Below, in pieces: positions 28,702 to 35,495 of a DNA stretch of 35,635 nt (positions within the stretch are counted from its first letter, which is position 1; each line of letters starts with the position of its first letter). The stretch lies in IMG/VR virus record IMGVR_UViG_3300001589_000061, positions 1 to 35,635 of that record, one strand, 5' to 3'. The position numbers were made by a program, and so were the translations under genes. Source of the DNA: a virus. Below the pieces are notes generated by a model. The model did no database searches, was not told the origin of the DNA, and saw nothing but the letters and a program-made list of their open reading frames with translations.

Positions 28702-28927
28702 AACGATACCGATCAGCCGGATTACTATAGGCCCCGCTGTTGTGGTTAGCCCTATCGTCACAGAGTCGAAATGTTAATGCCTCACGAGGACCTTTGGTCG
28801 TATTTAAGGAGACTGTTCCTGACTTTTCGTGAAATTCAATCTTCGTTATCTGTGCAGGTTGATTGTTCTGACCCACGAGGATGGTTTGACCTAACTCTAA
28901 GTTAAGGCTAAGATTCTTTAATGTCAT
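28700..28927 (-). CDS. Hypothetical small protein, 75 aa
   Basis: MTLKNLSLNLELGQTILVGQ and a beta-rich body (QITKIEFHEKSGTVSLNTTK), ending polar (YSNPADRYR). The first 45 residues look like a small SH3-like beta barrel. RBS GGAG. Unrecognised. Confidence 0.65.
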   Translation of the reverse strand: MTLKNLSLNLELGQTILVGQNNQPAQITKIEFHEKSGTVSLNTTKGPREALTFRLCDDRANHNSGAYSNPADRYR

Positions 28928-28980
28928 TGGAGTTCTCCTATATTGGACTTAAGATGCTAAACAATTTACTGTCTGCCGTA

Positions 28981-28990
28981 AATATTTATC
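28981..28990 (-). promoter_or_regulatory. Late-type promoter motif
   Basis: Minus strand GATAAATATT, 53 bases before the ATG at 28927. It would drive the minus-strand group 28927 to 27509. Confidence 0.5.
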
Positions 28991-29003
28991 TTACCAAAAC
29001 CTC

Positions 29004-29032
29004 TTGACATCTAACAAAAGACATATTATAAT
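29004..29032 (+). promoter_or_regulatory. Perfect sigma70 promoter
   Basis: TTGACA (29004-29009), 17-base spacer, TATAAT (29027-29032). It starts the plus-strand early region and faces away from the late promoter at 28981-28990, marking the early/late divergence point. Confidence 0.88.
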
Positions 29033-29066
29033 GTAGAAATAGTTAGAAACTTAACGGAGAAAGATT

Positions 29067-29162
29067 ATGACAACTTATTTGAGTTTATTAGGAGCGGCAC
29101 TTATTATTAACACCGTTTCTGTTATTATTACAGGTGAACCATTTATGATTAGTATAGGTTAA
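29067..29162 (+). CDS. Tiny membrane peptide, 31 aa
   Basis: MTTYLSLLGAALIINTVSVI and a short polar end. ACGGAGAAAG provides a ribosome site, and the perfect promoter lies directly upstream. A single hydrophobic helix, possibly affecting the host membrane early in infection. Confidence 0.6.
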   Translation: MTTYLSLLGAALIINTVSVIITGEPFMISIG

Positions 29163-29168
29163 CCTAAT

Positions 29169-29384
29169 ATGAAATATTTAATCCTAGTTATTGCAGTAAT
29201 GTGTCTTAATGCCTGTTCAAGCTCAATGAGTTCAATACCTGAATGGGTTGGAGATCAGAATCCTAATAGATATGGATATAAATCTTATGATCCGTGTTTC
29301 AGATGCGGAGAAAGTTGGATCTTTTTGAAAAATGCTCCTGCTGGACCAAACGATCAAGCCAAATTAGGGCGTCACGGTAACTAG
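29169..29384 (+). CDS. Small lipoprotein, 71 aa
   Basis: MKYLILVIAVMCLNACSSSM is a lipoprotein signal with lipobox L-N-A-C, cysteine 16 being lipidated. The mature part is short and polar with a C-x2-C (PCFRCGESW). It would be anchored to the inner or outer membrane. Early phage lipoproteins often block superinfecting phage, but nothing specific shows that here. Six bases follow the previous stop. Confidence 0.75.
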   Translation: MKYLILVIAVMCLNACSSSMSSIPEWVGDQNPNRYGYKSYDPCFRCGESWIFLKNAPAGPNDQAKLGRHGN

Positions 29385-29426
29385 GATCTCTTTCCAAAAT
29401 ACCAAAATAAAAATTAAATAAAATTA

Positions 29427-29495
29427 CCAAAAGTGGTTGACATTCTTTGCGATTGATCGTATACTGTATAGACAATAAGGAAACAAATAGAGGGC
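29427..29495 (+). repeat. Early-promoter repeat unit, copy A
   Basis: These 69 bases are nearly identical to 35422-35490: the promoter flanks, -35, -10 and the following leader through AGGGC match; only most of the spacer between -35 and -10 differs. Confidence 0.85.
29437..29465 (+). promoter_or_regulatory. Early promoter 1
   Basis: TTGACA (29437-29442), 17-base spacer, TATACT (29460-29465), preceded by GTGG and followed by GACAATAAGGAAACAAATAG and AGGGC, the leader seen again at 35455-35490. Confidence 0.88.
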
Positions 29496-29500
29496 TACCA

Positions 29501-30010
29501 ATGGAAAATACTTACTGGTCACAGAATGGCAAATATCAAGCAGAATATAATCGCCTTGTAGGACTTATGCCTGCTGTCGGAGATGCAGAAACAGTCGCAG
29601 GCGAAATGATTAGAAGTGTCAGCAGACTTGGACATGAACTTTATAACAACGGAATGGGAAATAACTCATCCGGAGCAGTCAACTTTTTATGGGCTCGGAG
29701 TGCTATCGATAGCAAGACGCATGAAGCAATCCACCCAATGACAATGGGTCGTATCTATAACGGCAACTATAATGGAGACTCATTGCAAGTGGCAATTGAA
29801 TCTGCCATAGATCAAACCATACGTTATATACTAGACAATCCTACTGTAGAGATTGCCCCTAACAAGGAATCAATGTTTGATCACTCAGACGAAGATGAAC
29901 ATTATTGTGAAGAGTGCGATGATATTGCAGACGGTAGTTGGGGTAGCCACTGCCAATCATGTGAAGATCATATTGAAGAAGTAAATGAAGAAGAAGAGGA
30001 GTATTCTTAA
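29501..30010 (+). CDS. Hypothetical early protein with C-terminal zinc-ribbon-like motif, 169 aa
   Basis: Begins MENTYWSQNGKYQAEYNRLV at the ATG following the conserved leader; the longer frame back to 29447 would include the promoter and is rejected. The body is helical. The end has CEECDDIADGSWGSHCQSC, a C-x2-C ... C-x2-C likely to bind zinc, then an acidic tail (HIEEVNEEEEEYS). A nucleic-acid mimic or binding role is possible. Unrecognised. Confidence 0.72.
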   Translation: MENTYWSQNGKYQAEYNRLVGLMPAVGDAETVAGEMIRSVSRLGHELYNNGMGNNSSGAVNFLWARSAIDSKTHEAIHPMTMGRIYNGNYNGDSLQVAIESAIDQTIRYILDNPTVEIAPNKESMFDHSDEDEHYCEECDDIADGSWGSHCQSCEDHIEEVNEEEEEYS

Positions 30011-30348
30011 TGACCCAATTGACAGCAATAGACGATGGATTCGTCAACGAACAAGAAATAATTGTAGGCACAGACAGCCGAGGTTATGAGCTTTCCAGTT
30101 TTGTTTTGGCTGAAAGGCTGACACAGATGGACTGCCATGATATGGTTGTCAATGCCCAATATAAAGACTATTCATATATAGGCGAAATATTAGGTAGAGG
30201 ATTTAGAGGATACCATAATATGTCGCCAGGTGAATTATGGGCTGAGTTCAAAGAAAAAGAAGATGATTTCTATGAGCTTTTTGATTTGAGAAATCTACCT
30301 TACCTGTTTGATGAAGAACCGGCAAGTCCACAATTACCAAAAGTATAA
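30010..30348 (+). CDS. Hypothetical early protein, 112 aa
   Basis: MTQLTAIDDGFVNEQEIIVG then a mixed alpha/beta body and acidic tail. It starts on the stop of the previous gene (TAATG). No motif recognised. Confidence 0.68.
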   Translation: MTQLTAIDDGFVNEQEIIVGTDSRGYELSSFVLAERLTQMDCHDMVVNAQYKDYSYIGEILGRGFRGYHNMSPGELWAEFKEKEDDFYELFDLRNLPYLFDEEPASPQLPKV

Positions 30349-30369
30349 CCAACTAGAGATGGAGATGTA

Positions 30370-30546
30370 ATGAGAGACGAAGTAACGAGTGAAGACAAAA
30401 AGGCAATGGAAGAATGGATTGCAAAAGGAAATAAGGTAACTATATGTCCGCCGATGGCAAGGTCTGATCCAGATGATGTTGGTTATACTTGGGGTAAGAA
30501 AAAGAAGGCCGGTGCTCCAAAAAAGGTTGACAAAGCCAAGAAGTGA
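30370..30546 (+). CDS. Small early protein with basic tail, 58 aa
   Basis: MRDEVTSEDKKAMEEWIAKG, then VTICPPMARSDPDD, ending in a lysine-rich tail (KKKKAGAPKKVDKAKK). RBS GGAG lies 6 bases before the ATG. The last codons contain the -35 box of the next promoter. Confidence 0.65.
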   Translation: MRDEVTSEDKKAMEEWIAKGNKVTICPPMARSDPDDVGYTWGKKKKAGAPKKVDKAKK

Positions 30547-30555
30547 CCGTATACT
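30527..30555 (+). promoter_or_regulatory. Early promoter 2
   Basis: TTGACA (30527-30532), 17-base spacer, TATACT (30550-30555), preceded by AAAAAAGG and followed by GTAAGAACAATAAGGCAACA, the early leader. Its -35 lies inside the end of the upstream gene. Confidence 0.88.
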
Positions 30556-30599
30556 GTAAGAACAATAAGGCAACAAATTAGGCAAAGAGGGAAAATTAA

Positions 30600-31196
30600 A
30601 TGGCATATGTATCACAGGCAGATAAGGCAAAATTAGCACCACAGATTAAGAAGGTGCTTTCCAAGTACGGCATGAAAGGTTCTATTTCAATCCGTCATCA
30701 TTCTTCATTAGTAGTGACACTCCAAAGCGGAGCAATTGACTTCAAAGATTATACCCACGGTGATGGTTACATCCAAGTCAATACTTACTGGATTGACGAT
30801 CACTACCAAGGCAAAGCCAAAGCCTTCCTAACAGAACTGTTGGCCGCAATGAAAGGTCCTAACTATTTCTGTGAAGATGATATTCAATCAGATTATTTTA
30901 GTCGTTCACATTATACAGATATCAACGTAGGACGTTGGAACAAGCCCTACTTCCTACAAAAGACTGCTAAGAAGGCGTCTAAGAAGCCCGTACAACGGTC
31001 TAAGACCAAGTCTATTCCTATGATGCCACATTTTACAGTGAGCGATTCAAATGAAACTGCTGAAAATTTAGCTCGTATGAATGAAGACCAATTGAATAGT
31101 TTCGTTGATAGTTTGATGAATCGTTACCCTAATTTAGGTGAAGGCATCATGTCTAAGATTGGTTATGTAATGTTAGAAAAAGAAGGAGGATTTTAA
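30600..31196 (+). CDS. LPD29-like early phage protein, 198 aa
   Basis: The N-terminal domain (KLAPQIKKVLSKYGMKGSIS, IRHHSSLVVTLQSGAIDF) resembles the small domain seen in large polyvalent phage and plasmid proteins (LPD29-type), often in phage early regions. A lysine-rich linker (KKASKKPVQRSKTK) joins it to a helical C-terminal part. Function unknown. Confidence 0.65.
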   Translation: MAYVSQADKAKLAPQIKKVLSKYGMKGSISIRHHSSLVVTLQSGAIDFKDYTHGDGYIQVNTYWIDDHYQGKAKAFLTELLAAMKGPNYFCEDDIQSDYFSRSHYTDINVGRWNKPYFLQKTAKKASKKPVQRSKTKSIPMMPHFTVSDSNETAENLARMNEDQLNSFVDSLMNRYPNLGEGIMSKIGYVMLEKEGGF

Positions 31197-31339
31197 TGAT
31201 AAAGGCAATAATGTTTATGATTATAGGAGCCTGCGGTGCTTACCTATATATGAATCCAGGCGATGTCGACGGGATGACTGACATGGTCAAAGAAGGAGTA
31301 AATAAGGGAGCAACGGTAATTCAGGAGGCAACGAAATGA
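31196..31339 (+). CDS. Tiny membrane protein, 47 aa
   Basis: MIKAIMFMIIGACGAYLYMN is a membrane helix, followed by a polar tail with VDGMTDMVKEG. It overlaps both neighbours (TAATG and ATGA), which supports translation. AGGAGG precedes its ATG. Confidence 0.65.
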   Translation: MIKAIMFMIIGACGAYLYMNPGDVDGMTDMVKEGVNKGATVIQEATK

Positions 31340-31602
31340 TTGATATCTTAGATATCGAAGTTGGCAAACCTTACGCCTGTAAATTTAAGGTAGAGACAAT
31401 GCTAGATACCTATGGTAGACCTCCGGGGTTAAGTGATACTCCGTTGGCAGGTCCCGGAATGTATGAAGGCATTGGTGTAATCCAAGTTAGAGATACTACC
31501 AGCGAACACGTTCAGTTGAAGGACGAAAAGAGCGGGAAAGAGTTCATTGTTCCATTCAAACAGATATGGGATATTGATACTGCTGAGTTCGCCGATGATT
31601 GA
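31336..31602 (+). CDS. Hypothetical early protein, 88 aa
   Basis: MIDILDIEVGKPYACKFKVE, then beta-rich sequence and a GPGMYEGIGVIQVRD segment, like a small barrel. Coupled to both neighbours by 4- to 8-base overlaps. Unrecognised. Confidence 0.65.
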   Translation: MIDILDIEVGKPYACKFKVETMLDTYGRPPGLSDTPLAGPGMYEGIGVIQVRDTTSEHVQLKDEKSGKEFIVPFKQIWDIDTAEFADD

Positions 31603-31768
31603 GCTATGGTTACTTGGTGCCTATATCATAGGAACCTTATTCGGAATATGGGTTGGTTATCATAGAGGAATCTATAAAGCAACCGAGAGCACCATCGATC
31701 AGCTTATTGCAGGTGGTTACATAAAAACAAAAGGCGATGAGATCTTAAAATATAATGACAATCTCTAA
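31595..31768 (+). CDS. Small membrane protein, 57 aa
   Basis: MIELWLLGAYIIGTLFGIWV gives one membrane helix, followed by a cytoplasmic tail. I take the ATG overlapping the previous gene's end; a longer frame to 31547 is less likely. It overlaps the next gene by 14 bases. Confidence 0.62.
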   Translation: MIELWLLGAYIIGTLFGIWVGYHRGIYKATESTIDQLIAGGYIKTKGDEILKYNDNL

Positions 31769-31931
31769 TCCTAAAATTGAAGCCTTAAATGAGGTATTGA
31801 ACGAAAGGCTTGCAACCCTAAAAGATATGCAAACCAAAAACGTAAAGTTTCAGCGTCAGCAAGGAACCAAAGAAGATATCTACAGACTCAAACGAGAAAT
31901 ATCTGAATTAAAAAATGCCAAAACAGGTTGA
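31755..31931 (+). CDS. Small coiled-coil protein, 58 aa
   Basis: MTISNPKIEALNEVLNERLA and the remainder (DIYRLKREISELKNAK) form helices with heptad spacing. Its TGA stop is part of the TTGACT box of the next promoter. Confidence 0.6.
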   Translation: MTISNPKIEALNEVLNERLATLKDMQTKNVKFQRQQGTKEDIYRLKREISELKNAKTG

Positions 31932-31956
31932 CTTCTACTTCACTTGATTGTATATT
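31928..31956 (+). promoter_or_regulatory. Early promoter 3
   Basis: TTGACT (31928-31933), 17-base spacer, TATATT (31951-31956). Preceded by ACAGG and followed by a leader ending GGAGGGC. Its -35 covers the stop codon of the preceding gene. Confidence 0.8.
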
Positions 31957-31986
31957 ATAAAAGTAATTAGAAATTAGGAGGGCTCA

Positions 31987-32253
31987 ATGGCTTATTATAC
32001 TCACACTGAAAACCCAATAGGTTCTTTCGTAGAGAAATCTGTAGGTAACACCTTTGAGTTCTCAGTGAACACTCACGAGTTCAACCAAGAATATCCACAC
32101 TTGATATGGGTAGGTGATACAATAGGTTGGCCTTACCGTTATGGCGAAGTCAAAAAGACTGTAGTCTATATGGTTACAGATGAAGACGAGAACGGACTCA
32201 CTGTTGAGAAATGGAATATAAAGCAGAGGAGAGATTATGTCATTCATGACTGA
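31987..32253 (+). CDS. Hypothetical early protein, 88 aa
   Basis: MAYYTHTENPIGSFVEKSVG then a beta-rich domain (HLIWVGDTIGWPYRYGEVKK). First gene after early promoter 3, with GGAGGGCTCA before the ATG. Overlaps the HD hydrolase start by 17 bases. Unrecognised. Confidence 0.7.
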   Translation: MAYYTHTENPIGSFVEKSVGNTFEFSVNTHEFNQEYPHLIWVGDTIGWPYRYGEVKKTVVYMVTDEDENGLTVEKWNIKQRRDYVIHD

Positions 32254-32749
32254 TAAAGCCAGAGTCTTTGCAACGGCGGCTCACATGGCAGTTGGCCAAA
32301 AGAGAAAGCATACCGGCGAAGATTATATAGTCCACCCGGTTGCGGTTGCTGAAACTGTTTTAGGAACAAGGTACTCTGATGATACCTACATTGCGGCGGC
32401 TTTCTTGCACGATGTGGTAGAAGACACTCATGTCACTTTAGAACAAATTAAAGACCAATTCGGACAGGCAGTACATGATGTCGTCCAGGCGTTGACTGAT
32501 GTTCCATTCATTGAGAACGGTGCGAACAGAAAGGCAAGAAAGGCAATAGATAGAGATAGGTTGGCAAAGGCCGATGCAGGTACCCAGACTATTAAGGTTG
32601 CAGACTTGATCGATAACACTAAGACTATCGTTGAGTTTGACCCAAATTTTGCCGTCGTCTACTTGGCAGAAAAGGCATTGTTATTGAATGTCTTAACCAA
32701 AGCTGACCCAACCTTGTTATCAATCGCAAGGGAACAGGTATATGGCTAA
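32237..32749 (+). CDS. RelA/SpoT-type HD hydrolase (small alarmone hydrolase-like)
   Basis: 170 residues, only the HD domain of the RelA/SpoT family, like MESH1-type small alarmone hydrolases. Signature pieces: KRKHTGEDYIVHPVAVAETV, AAAFLHDVVEDTHV (the metal-binding H-D with E-D following) and TIKVADLIDNTKTI (K-x-A-D-x-x-x-N). No synthetase or regulatory domains. If active it would remove the 3'-pyrophosphate from (p)ppGpp and damp the host stringent response early in infection; other nucleotides (such as NADPH, cleaved by MESH1) are possible. RBS AGAGGAG. Confidence 0.88.
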   Translation: MSFMTDKARVFATAAHMAVGQKRKHTGEDYIVHPVAVAETVLGTRYSDDTYIAAAFLHDVVEDTHVTLEQIKDQFGQAVHDVVQALTDVPFIENGANRKARKAIDRDRLAKADAGTQTIKVADLIDNTKTIVEFDPNFAVVYLAEKALLLNVLTKADPTLLSIAREQVYG

Positions 32750-32900
32750 GAATAGACGACCTCAGGCCCCAAAGGCAAGAAACTTTGCGGCCAAGGCGGT
32801 AAGGGATCCAAACGGTTCCTTCCGCCCGAAATTTATCAAAAATAAGCTCAAAATAAAAAGACCTAAGTATCCAATAAAGGTTGACAATACTGAAGAATGA
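32742..32900 (+). CDS. Small basic protein, 52 aa
   Basis: MAKNRRPQAPKARNFAAKAV then a lysine-rich stretch and an acidic end (KVDNTEE). Likely binds nucleic acid, judging by charge. It overlaps the hydrolase end by 8 bases and its last codons contain the next promoter -35 box. Confidence 0.65.
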   Translation: MAKNRRPQAPKARNFAAKAVRDPNGSFRPKFIKNKLKIKRPKYPIKVDNTEE

Positions 32901-32909
32901 TCGTATACT
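32881..32909 (+). promoter_or_regulatory. Early promoter 4
   Basis: TTGACA (32881-32886), 17-base spacer ending GATCG, TATACT (32904-32909), preceded by AAAGG. Confidence 0.88.
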
Positions 32910-32939
32910 GTTTATATAATTAAAAACTAGGAGGGCTAA

Positions 32940-33137
32940 ATGAGAAAATATATTGAAATAGGAACTAAGGTTGACAGCAATCATGGTATGGCTAAGATAA
33001 CAGGTATCGAACTTTGTCAAAATGGTGAGAAATATGGTATCGATGTTGATAAGATTTTCACAGACGAGAAAGACAGATGCGTCTTTGATTTAGATAACGG
33101 TCACTGGGCATATGGTTACCAGGTTCAAGCAATATAA
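32940..33137 (+). CDS. Hypothetical early protein, 65 aa
   Basis: MRKYIEIGTKVDSNHGMAKI, beta-rich, looking like a small SH3-like barrel. AGGAGGGCTAA lies before the ATG. Monocistronic between promoters 4 and 5. Confidence 0.68.
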   Translation: MRKYIEIGTKVDSNHGMAKITGIELCQNGEKYGIDVDKIFTDEKDRCVFDLDNGHWAYGYQVQAI

Positions 33138-33147
33138 CCAAAATAGG

Positions 33148-33176
33148 TTGACAATAGTTCTATTAGGTGCTATTGT
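33148..33176 (+). promoter_or_regulatory. Early promoter 5
   Basis: TTGACA (33148-33153), 17-base spacer, TATTGT (33171-33176), preceded by AATAGG. The spacer ends TTAGGTGC, similar to promoter 6. Confidence 0.8.
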
Positions 33177-33207
33177 CTTAATATAAGTTAAACAAATGAG
33201 GTAAAAA

Positions 33208-33678
33208 ATGGCTACTAGAAGTGCAATCGCAATGAAAACTCCAGAAGGTAAGATCAAAGCAATTTATTGTCACTGGGACGGATATGTGGATCACAATGGT
33301 AAGATCCTAATCAATAGTTATACTGATTTAGATAAAGTAAAGAACCTAATTGATTTAGGTGACCTATCTTGTCTACGATCAGAGATTGGTGAAAAGCATA
33401 ACTTTGACGCCAAATACGGTGACGAACCTGAACTACCATTGACTGACGAATGGTGCTTGGCTTATCATAGAGATCGAGGCGAAGAATGGTCAGGTACCTC
33501 TCCGCAGATAATGGATGATGCTGTCGCTTTCGTAGATGCCTTTGATGGTAGCTCTTGTGAATATTTTTATCTATTCGATGGACGTGATTGGCTAGTATCA
33601 AACGGCACAAAAGACGAGAACGGCTTTCCAATCTTTGATTTTGTAGAAGTGGAATTACTAAAAGAGATCACAGGATGA
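33208..33678 (+). CDS. Conserved early phage protein, 156 aa
   Basis: MATRSAIAMKTPEGKIKAIY then CHWDGYVDHNGKIL. This opening (M-A-T-R-S-x-I ... Y-x-H-W-D-G-Y) is a recurring type in phage genomes, whose role is not known to me. Acidic overall, with WCLAYHRDRGEEW in the middle. Ends with a 4-base overlap onto the next gene. Confidence 0.75.
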   Translation: MATRSAIAMKTPEGKIKAIYCHWDGYVDHNGKILINSYTDLDKVKNLIDLGDLSCLRSEIGEKHNFDAKYGDEPELPLTDEWCLAYHRDRGEEWSGTSPQIMDDAVAFVDAFDGSSCEYFYLFDGRDWLVSNGTKDENGFPIFDFVEVELLKEITG

Positions 33679-33899
33679 AGATGATTGGTAGATTTGTCTC
33701 CGCTCTACCTATTTGGGTATCAGCGGCGGCACTCTGCATCATTGCTTGGAAGATGATGGAAATGGAAAAAGAACATTCTCTTATGCTCAATTATATTGAT
33801 TCCCTTCATGTCCAAACCGAACAGCTCGTTATTGAACTAGATGAGCTTAGGTCAGACATGGTAGAGCAGAAATTAATTGAAGGCATGGTTAAAAAATAA
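33675..33899 (+). CDS. Membrane-anchored coiled-coil protein, 74 aa
   Basis: MKMIGRFVSALPIWVSAAAL continues into a single helix, then a charged coiled coil (YIDSLHVQTEQLVIELDELR). Coupled to the previous gene (ATGA). Layout opposite to the 8.4 kb coiled-coil protein, whose anchor is C-terminal. Confidence 0.65.
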   Translation: MKMIGRFVSALPIWVSAAALCIIAWKMMEMEKEHSLMLNYIDSLHVQTEQLVIELDELRSDMVEQKLIEGMVKK

Positions 33900-33911
33900 T
33901 TCCAAAAGAGG

Positions 33912-33940
33912 TTGACACTATAGCATTCAGGTGCTATAGT
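33912..33940 (+). promoter_or_regulatory. Early promoter 6
   Basis: TTGACA (33912-33917), 17-base spacer ending GTGC, TATAGT (33935-33940), preceded by CCAAAAGAGG. Confidence 0.85.
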
Positions 33941-33976
33941 ATAAACATAATTAGAAACAACGACATGGAGGGCTAT

Positions 33977-34333
33977 ATGTCAGAAGATACTTTCATCCAA
34001 GAACGCAATCATTACGATAACCTAAAAGAAGAGTTAGGTTATGAAACTGTATTTGATCTAGACGTAGGCATCAAGTCCTTAGATTTCAAAATTTTCACAG
34101 ACAAGCCTAGAACAGTCAAGTATAAAATTATTGACAGAATGGGCTATTCCTTTGATGACGTTGATTGGGTGACTTTCAATGCCGTTGCCAAAGACGGTAC
34201 TTTAGGTGCTCTTTGGGCCGCGGCAGAGGATTGCTTTCAACAAGCCAAAGAGAACAACGGCGACTGGCATTACTTTATCGAAGACTTTGATATGCAAGAC
34301 GACGGTACATTAGAATTGGTAACAGGGAGCTAG
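33977..34333 (+). CDS. Hypothetical early acidic protein, 118 aa
   Basis: MSEDTFIQERNHYDNLKEEL followed by an alpha/beta body, rich in Asp and Glu throughout. I chose the ATG behind GGAGGGCTAT; a start at 33965 would put the ribosome site inside the gene. DNA mimicry is conceivable for so acidic an early protein. Unrecognised. Confidence 0.68.
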   Translation: MSEDTFIQERNHYDNLKEELGYETVFDLDVGIKSLDFKIFTDKPRTVKYKIIDRMGYSFDDVDWVTFNAVAKDGTLGALWAAAEDCFQQAKENNGDWHYFIEDFDMQDDGTLELVTGS

Positions 34334-34336
34334 AAT

Positions 34337-34621
34337 ATGAAATTTCAAGATTTAAAAATGGTTGAGATCCGTAACGGCCACTTTCAGGCAACCGAACAGT
34401 TCGGCCAATATCAATTGAGTGTGGTATTGCTCCCTGGAGCAACCAAATATGAAGTCGCAATATTTGACGATGATATGTTCGTTCAATTGCCGGGGATTCA
34501 TCCTAGCTACGGTGATGATTGGGGTGATGATGTTATCCCAGGCCTAATGCCAGAAGATGTCAGCGTCATCATGAACAAACTAGAAACCTTACAAGGTCCA
34601 CCAAAACAGGTTGACATTTAA
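34337..34621 (+). CDS. Hypothetical early protein, 94 aa
   Basis: MKFQDLKMVEIRNGHFQATE, a beta-rich acidic protein with YGDDWGDDVIPGL near residue 57. GGGAGC lies before the ATG, 3 bases after the previous stop. Its last codons (KQVDI) are the -35 region of promoter 7. Confidence 0.68.
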   Translation: MKFQDLKMVEIRNGHFQATEQFGQYQLSVVLLPGATKYEVAIFDDDMFVQLPGIHPSYGDDWGDDVIPGLMPEDVSVIMNKLETLQGPPKQVDI

Positions 34622-34639
34622 CAAGAACGGCCGTATACT
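34611..34639 (+). promoter_or_regulatory. Early promoter 7
   Basis: TTGACA (34611-34616), 17-base spacer ending GGCCG, TATACT (34634-34639), preceded by AAAACAGG, then GTAAGAACAATAAGGCAACA as in promoter 2. Confidence 0.88.
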
Positions 34640-34673
34640 GTAAGAACAATAAGGCAACAGAGGGAAATATAAT

Positions 34674-34961
34674 ATGTCAAATTTAGTTACTCAAGCAAGT
34701 GAATTGATCTACAAAATGGATGCAGATCAAGTTGATCAGATCATTGAAGCAATCAAGCTCAAAAGAACACACCTAGCGAAAACGGTTGCACGTTCAATCG
34801 TTGTAGGCGATATTGTATCGTTCAACGGCAGACGTGGTCAAACTGTATCCGGTAAGGTTACAAAGGTCAATCAAAAGACTGTGGTCGTACGTGATTCAAA
34901 TACACAGGTCCAATGGAAGGTAACGGCTTCCATGCTAACCAAGTTAGGCATTGGAGCCTAA
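34674..34961 (+). CDS. Small early protein with KOW/SH3-like domain, 95 aa
   Basis: An N-terminal helix pair (QASELIYKMDADQVDQIIEA) and a barrel-like end (IVVGDIVSFNGRRGQTVSGK then VTKVNQKTVVVRDSN). The V-G-D-x-V-x-F ... G-x-V-x-x-V-N-x-K-T-V-x-V pattern is shared with several phage proteins; nucleic-acid or protein binding is plausible. Confidence 0.72.
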   Translation: MSNLVTQASELIYKMDADQVDQIIEAIKLKRTHLAKTVARSIVVGDIVSFNGRRGQTVSGKVTKVNQKTVVVRDSNTQVQWKVTASMLTKLGIGA

Positions 34962-34962
34962 C

Positions 34963-35172
34963 GTGGGACCGTACTCCGAGGAGAAGCAATATCAAAGAGC
35001 AGAAGCTATCAAGTTTCTGCTCGAGTCTAATCCTGATATTGATCCTCTCTACAGAGCGATATGGGAAAAGCATCTTTTGAATCTAGCTCATAATGAAACC
35101 ACATATAATTATAGAGTGAAGAATATCTATTCAAATATGATGAGAGGTCCAGTGGTGAATTGGGATGGCTAA
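34963..35172 (+). CDS. Hypothetical early protein, GTG start, 69 aa
   Basis: Helical protein with EEKQYQRAEAIKFLLESNPD. The GTG at 34963 has GGAG 6 bases upstream, one base after the previous stop; a TTG at 34951 is less likely. Overlaps the SWIM gene by 8 bases. Confidence 0.65.
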   Translation: MGPYSEEKQYQRAEAIKFLLESNPDIDPLYRAIWEKHLLNLAHNETTYNYRVKNIYSNMMRGPVVNWDG

Positions 35173-35413
35173 GTTCAAACAATCTTATATGAAGCCATCA
35201 TTCAAATGTGATATGAGCTTCTTCGAAGGTCTGACATGGAACGAGCCCAACTCTAAAGGTACCGATACCTATGACATTACATTAGAAGCCAAAGGCTTCA
35301 CTTGTGACTGTCCAGGCTTTACTTTTAGGGGTAGGTGTAAACATACCAAGATCGTTGACAGTAGACTCAAAAGAGCTATTGAAGGTGATGTTCCTCAATA
35401 TAATTTTGCCTAG
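35165..35413 (+). CDS. SWIM zinc-finger protein, 82 aa
   Basis: The core CDCPGFTFRGRCKH is a SWIM-type zinc site, C-x-C-x(n)-C-x-H, after a beta hairpin (YDITLEAKGFTCDC). SWIM domains bind DNA or protein. The protein is little more than this domain plus an N-terminal basic stretch (KFKQSYMKPSFK). Its function in phage is unknown. Confidence 0.8.
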   Translation: MAKFKQSYMKPSFKCDMSFFEGLTWNEPNSKGTDTYDITLEAKGFTCDCPGFTFRGRCKHTKIVDSRLKRAIEGDVPQYNFA

Positions 35414-35421
35414 AAAATCTT

Positions 35422-35490
35422 CCAAAAGTGGTTGACAAACTCTATTATAGATCGTATACTGTATAGACAATAAGGAAACAAATAGAGGGC
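35422..35490 (+). repeat. Early-promoter repeat unit, copy B
   Basis: Near-copy of 29427-29495, differing mainly in the promoter spacer. Confidence 0.85.
35432..35460 (+). promoter_or_regulatory. Early promoter 8
   Basis: TTGACA (35432-35437), 17-base spacer ending GATCG, TATACT (35455-35460), preceded by CCAAAAGTGG. Confidence 0.88.
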
Positions 35491-35495
35491 AAGAT

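Noticed and set aside
26950-28741. The 14-base string TAGGCCCCGCTGTT occurs at about 26950 and 28728
   Set aside because: One copy follows a stop codon and the other is coding sequence; no common context, so probably chance.
30334-30642. 102-residue minus-strand frame
   Set aside because: Antisense to early promoter 2 and two plus-strand genes; no minus-strand control signals in this block.
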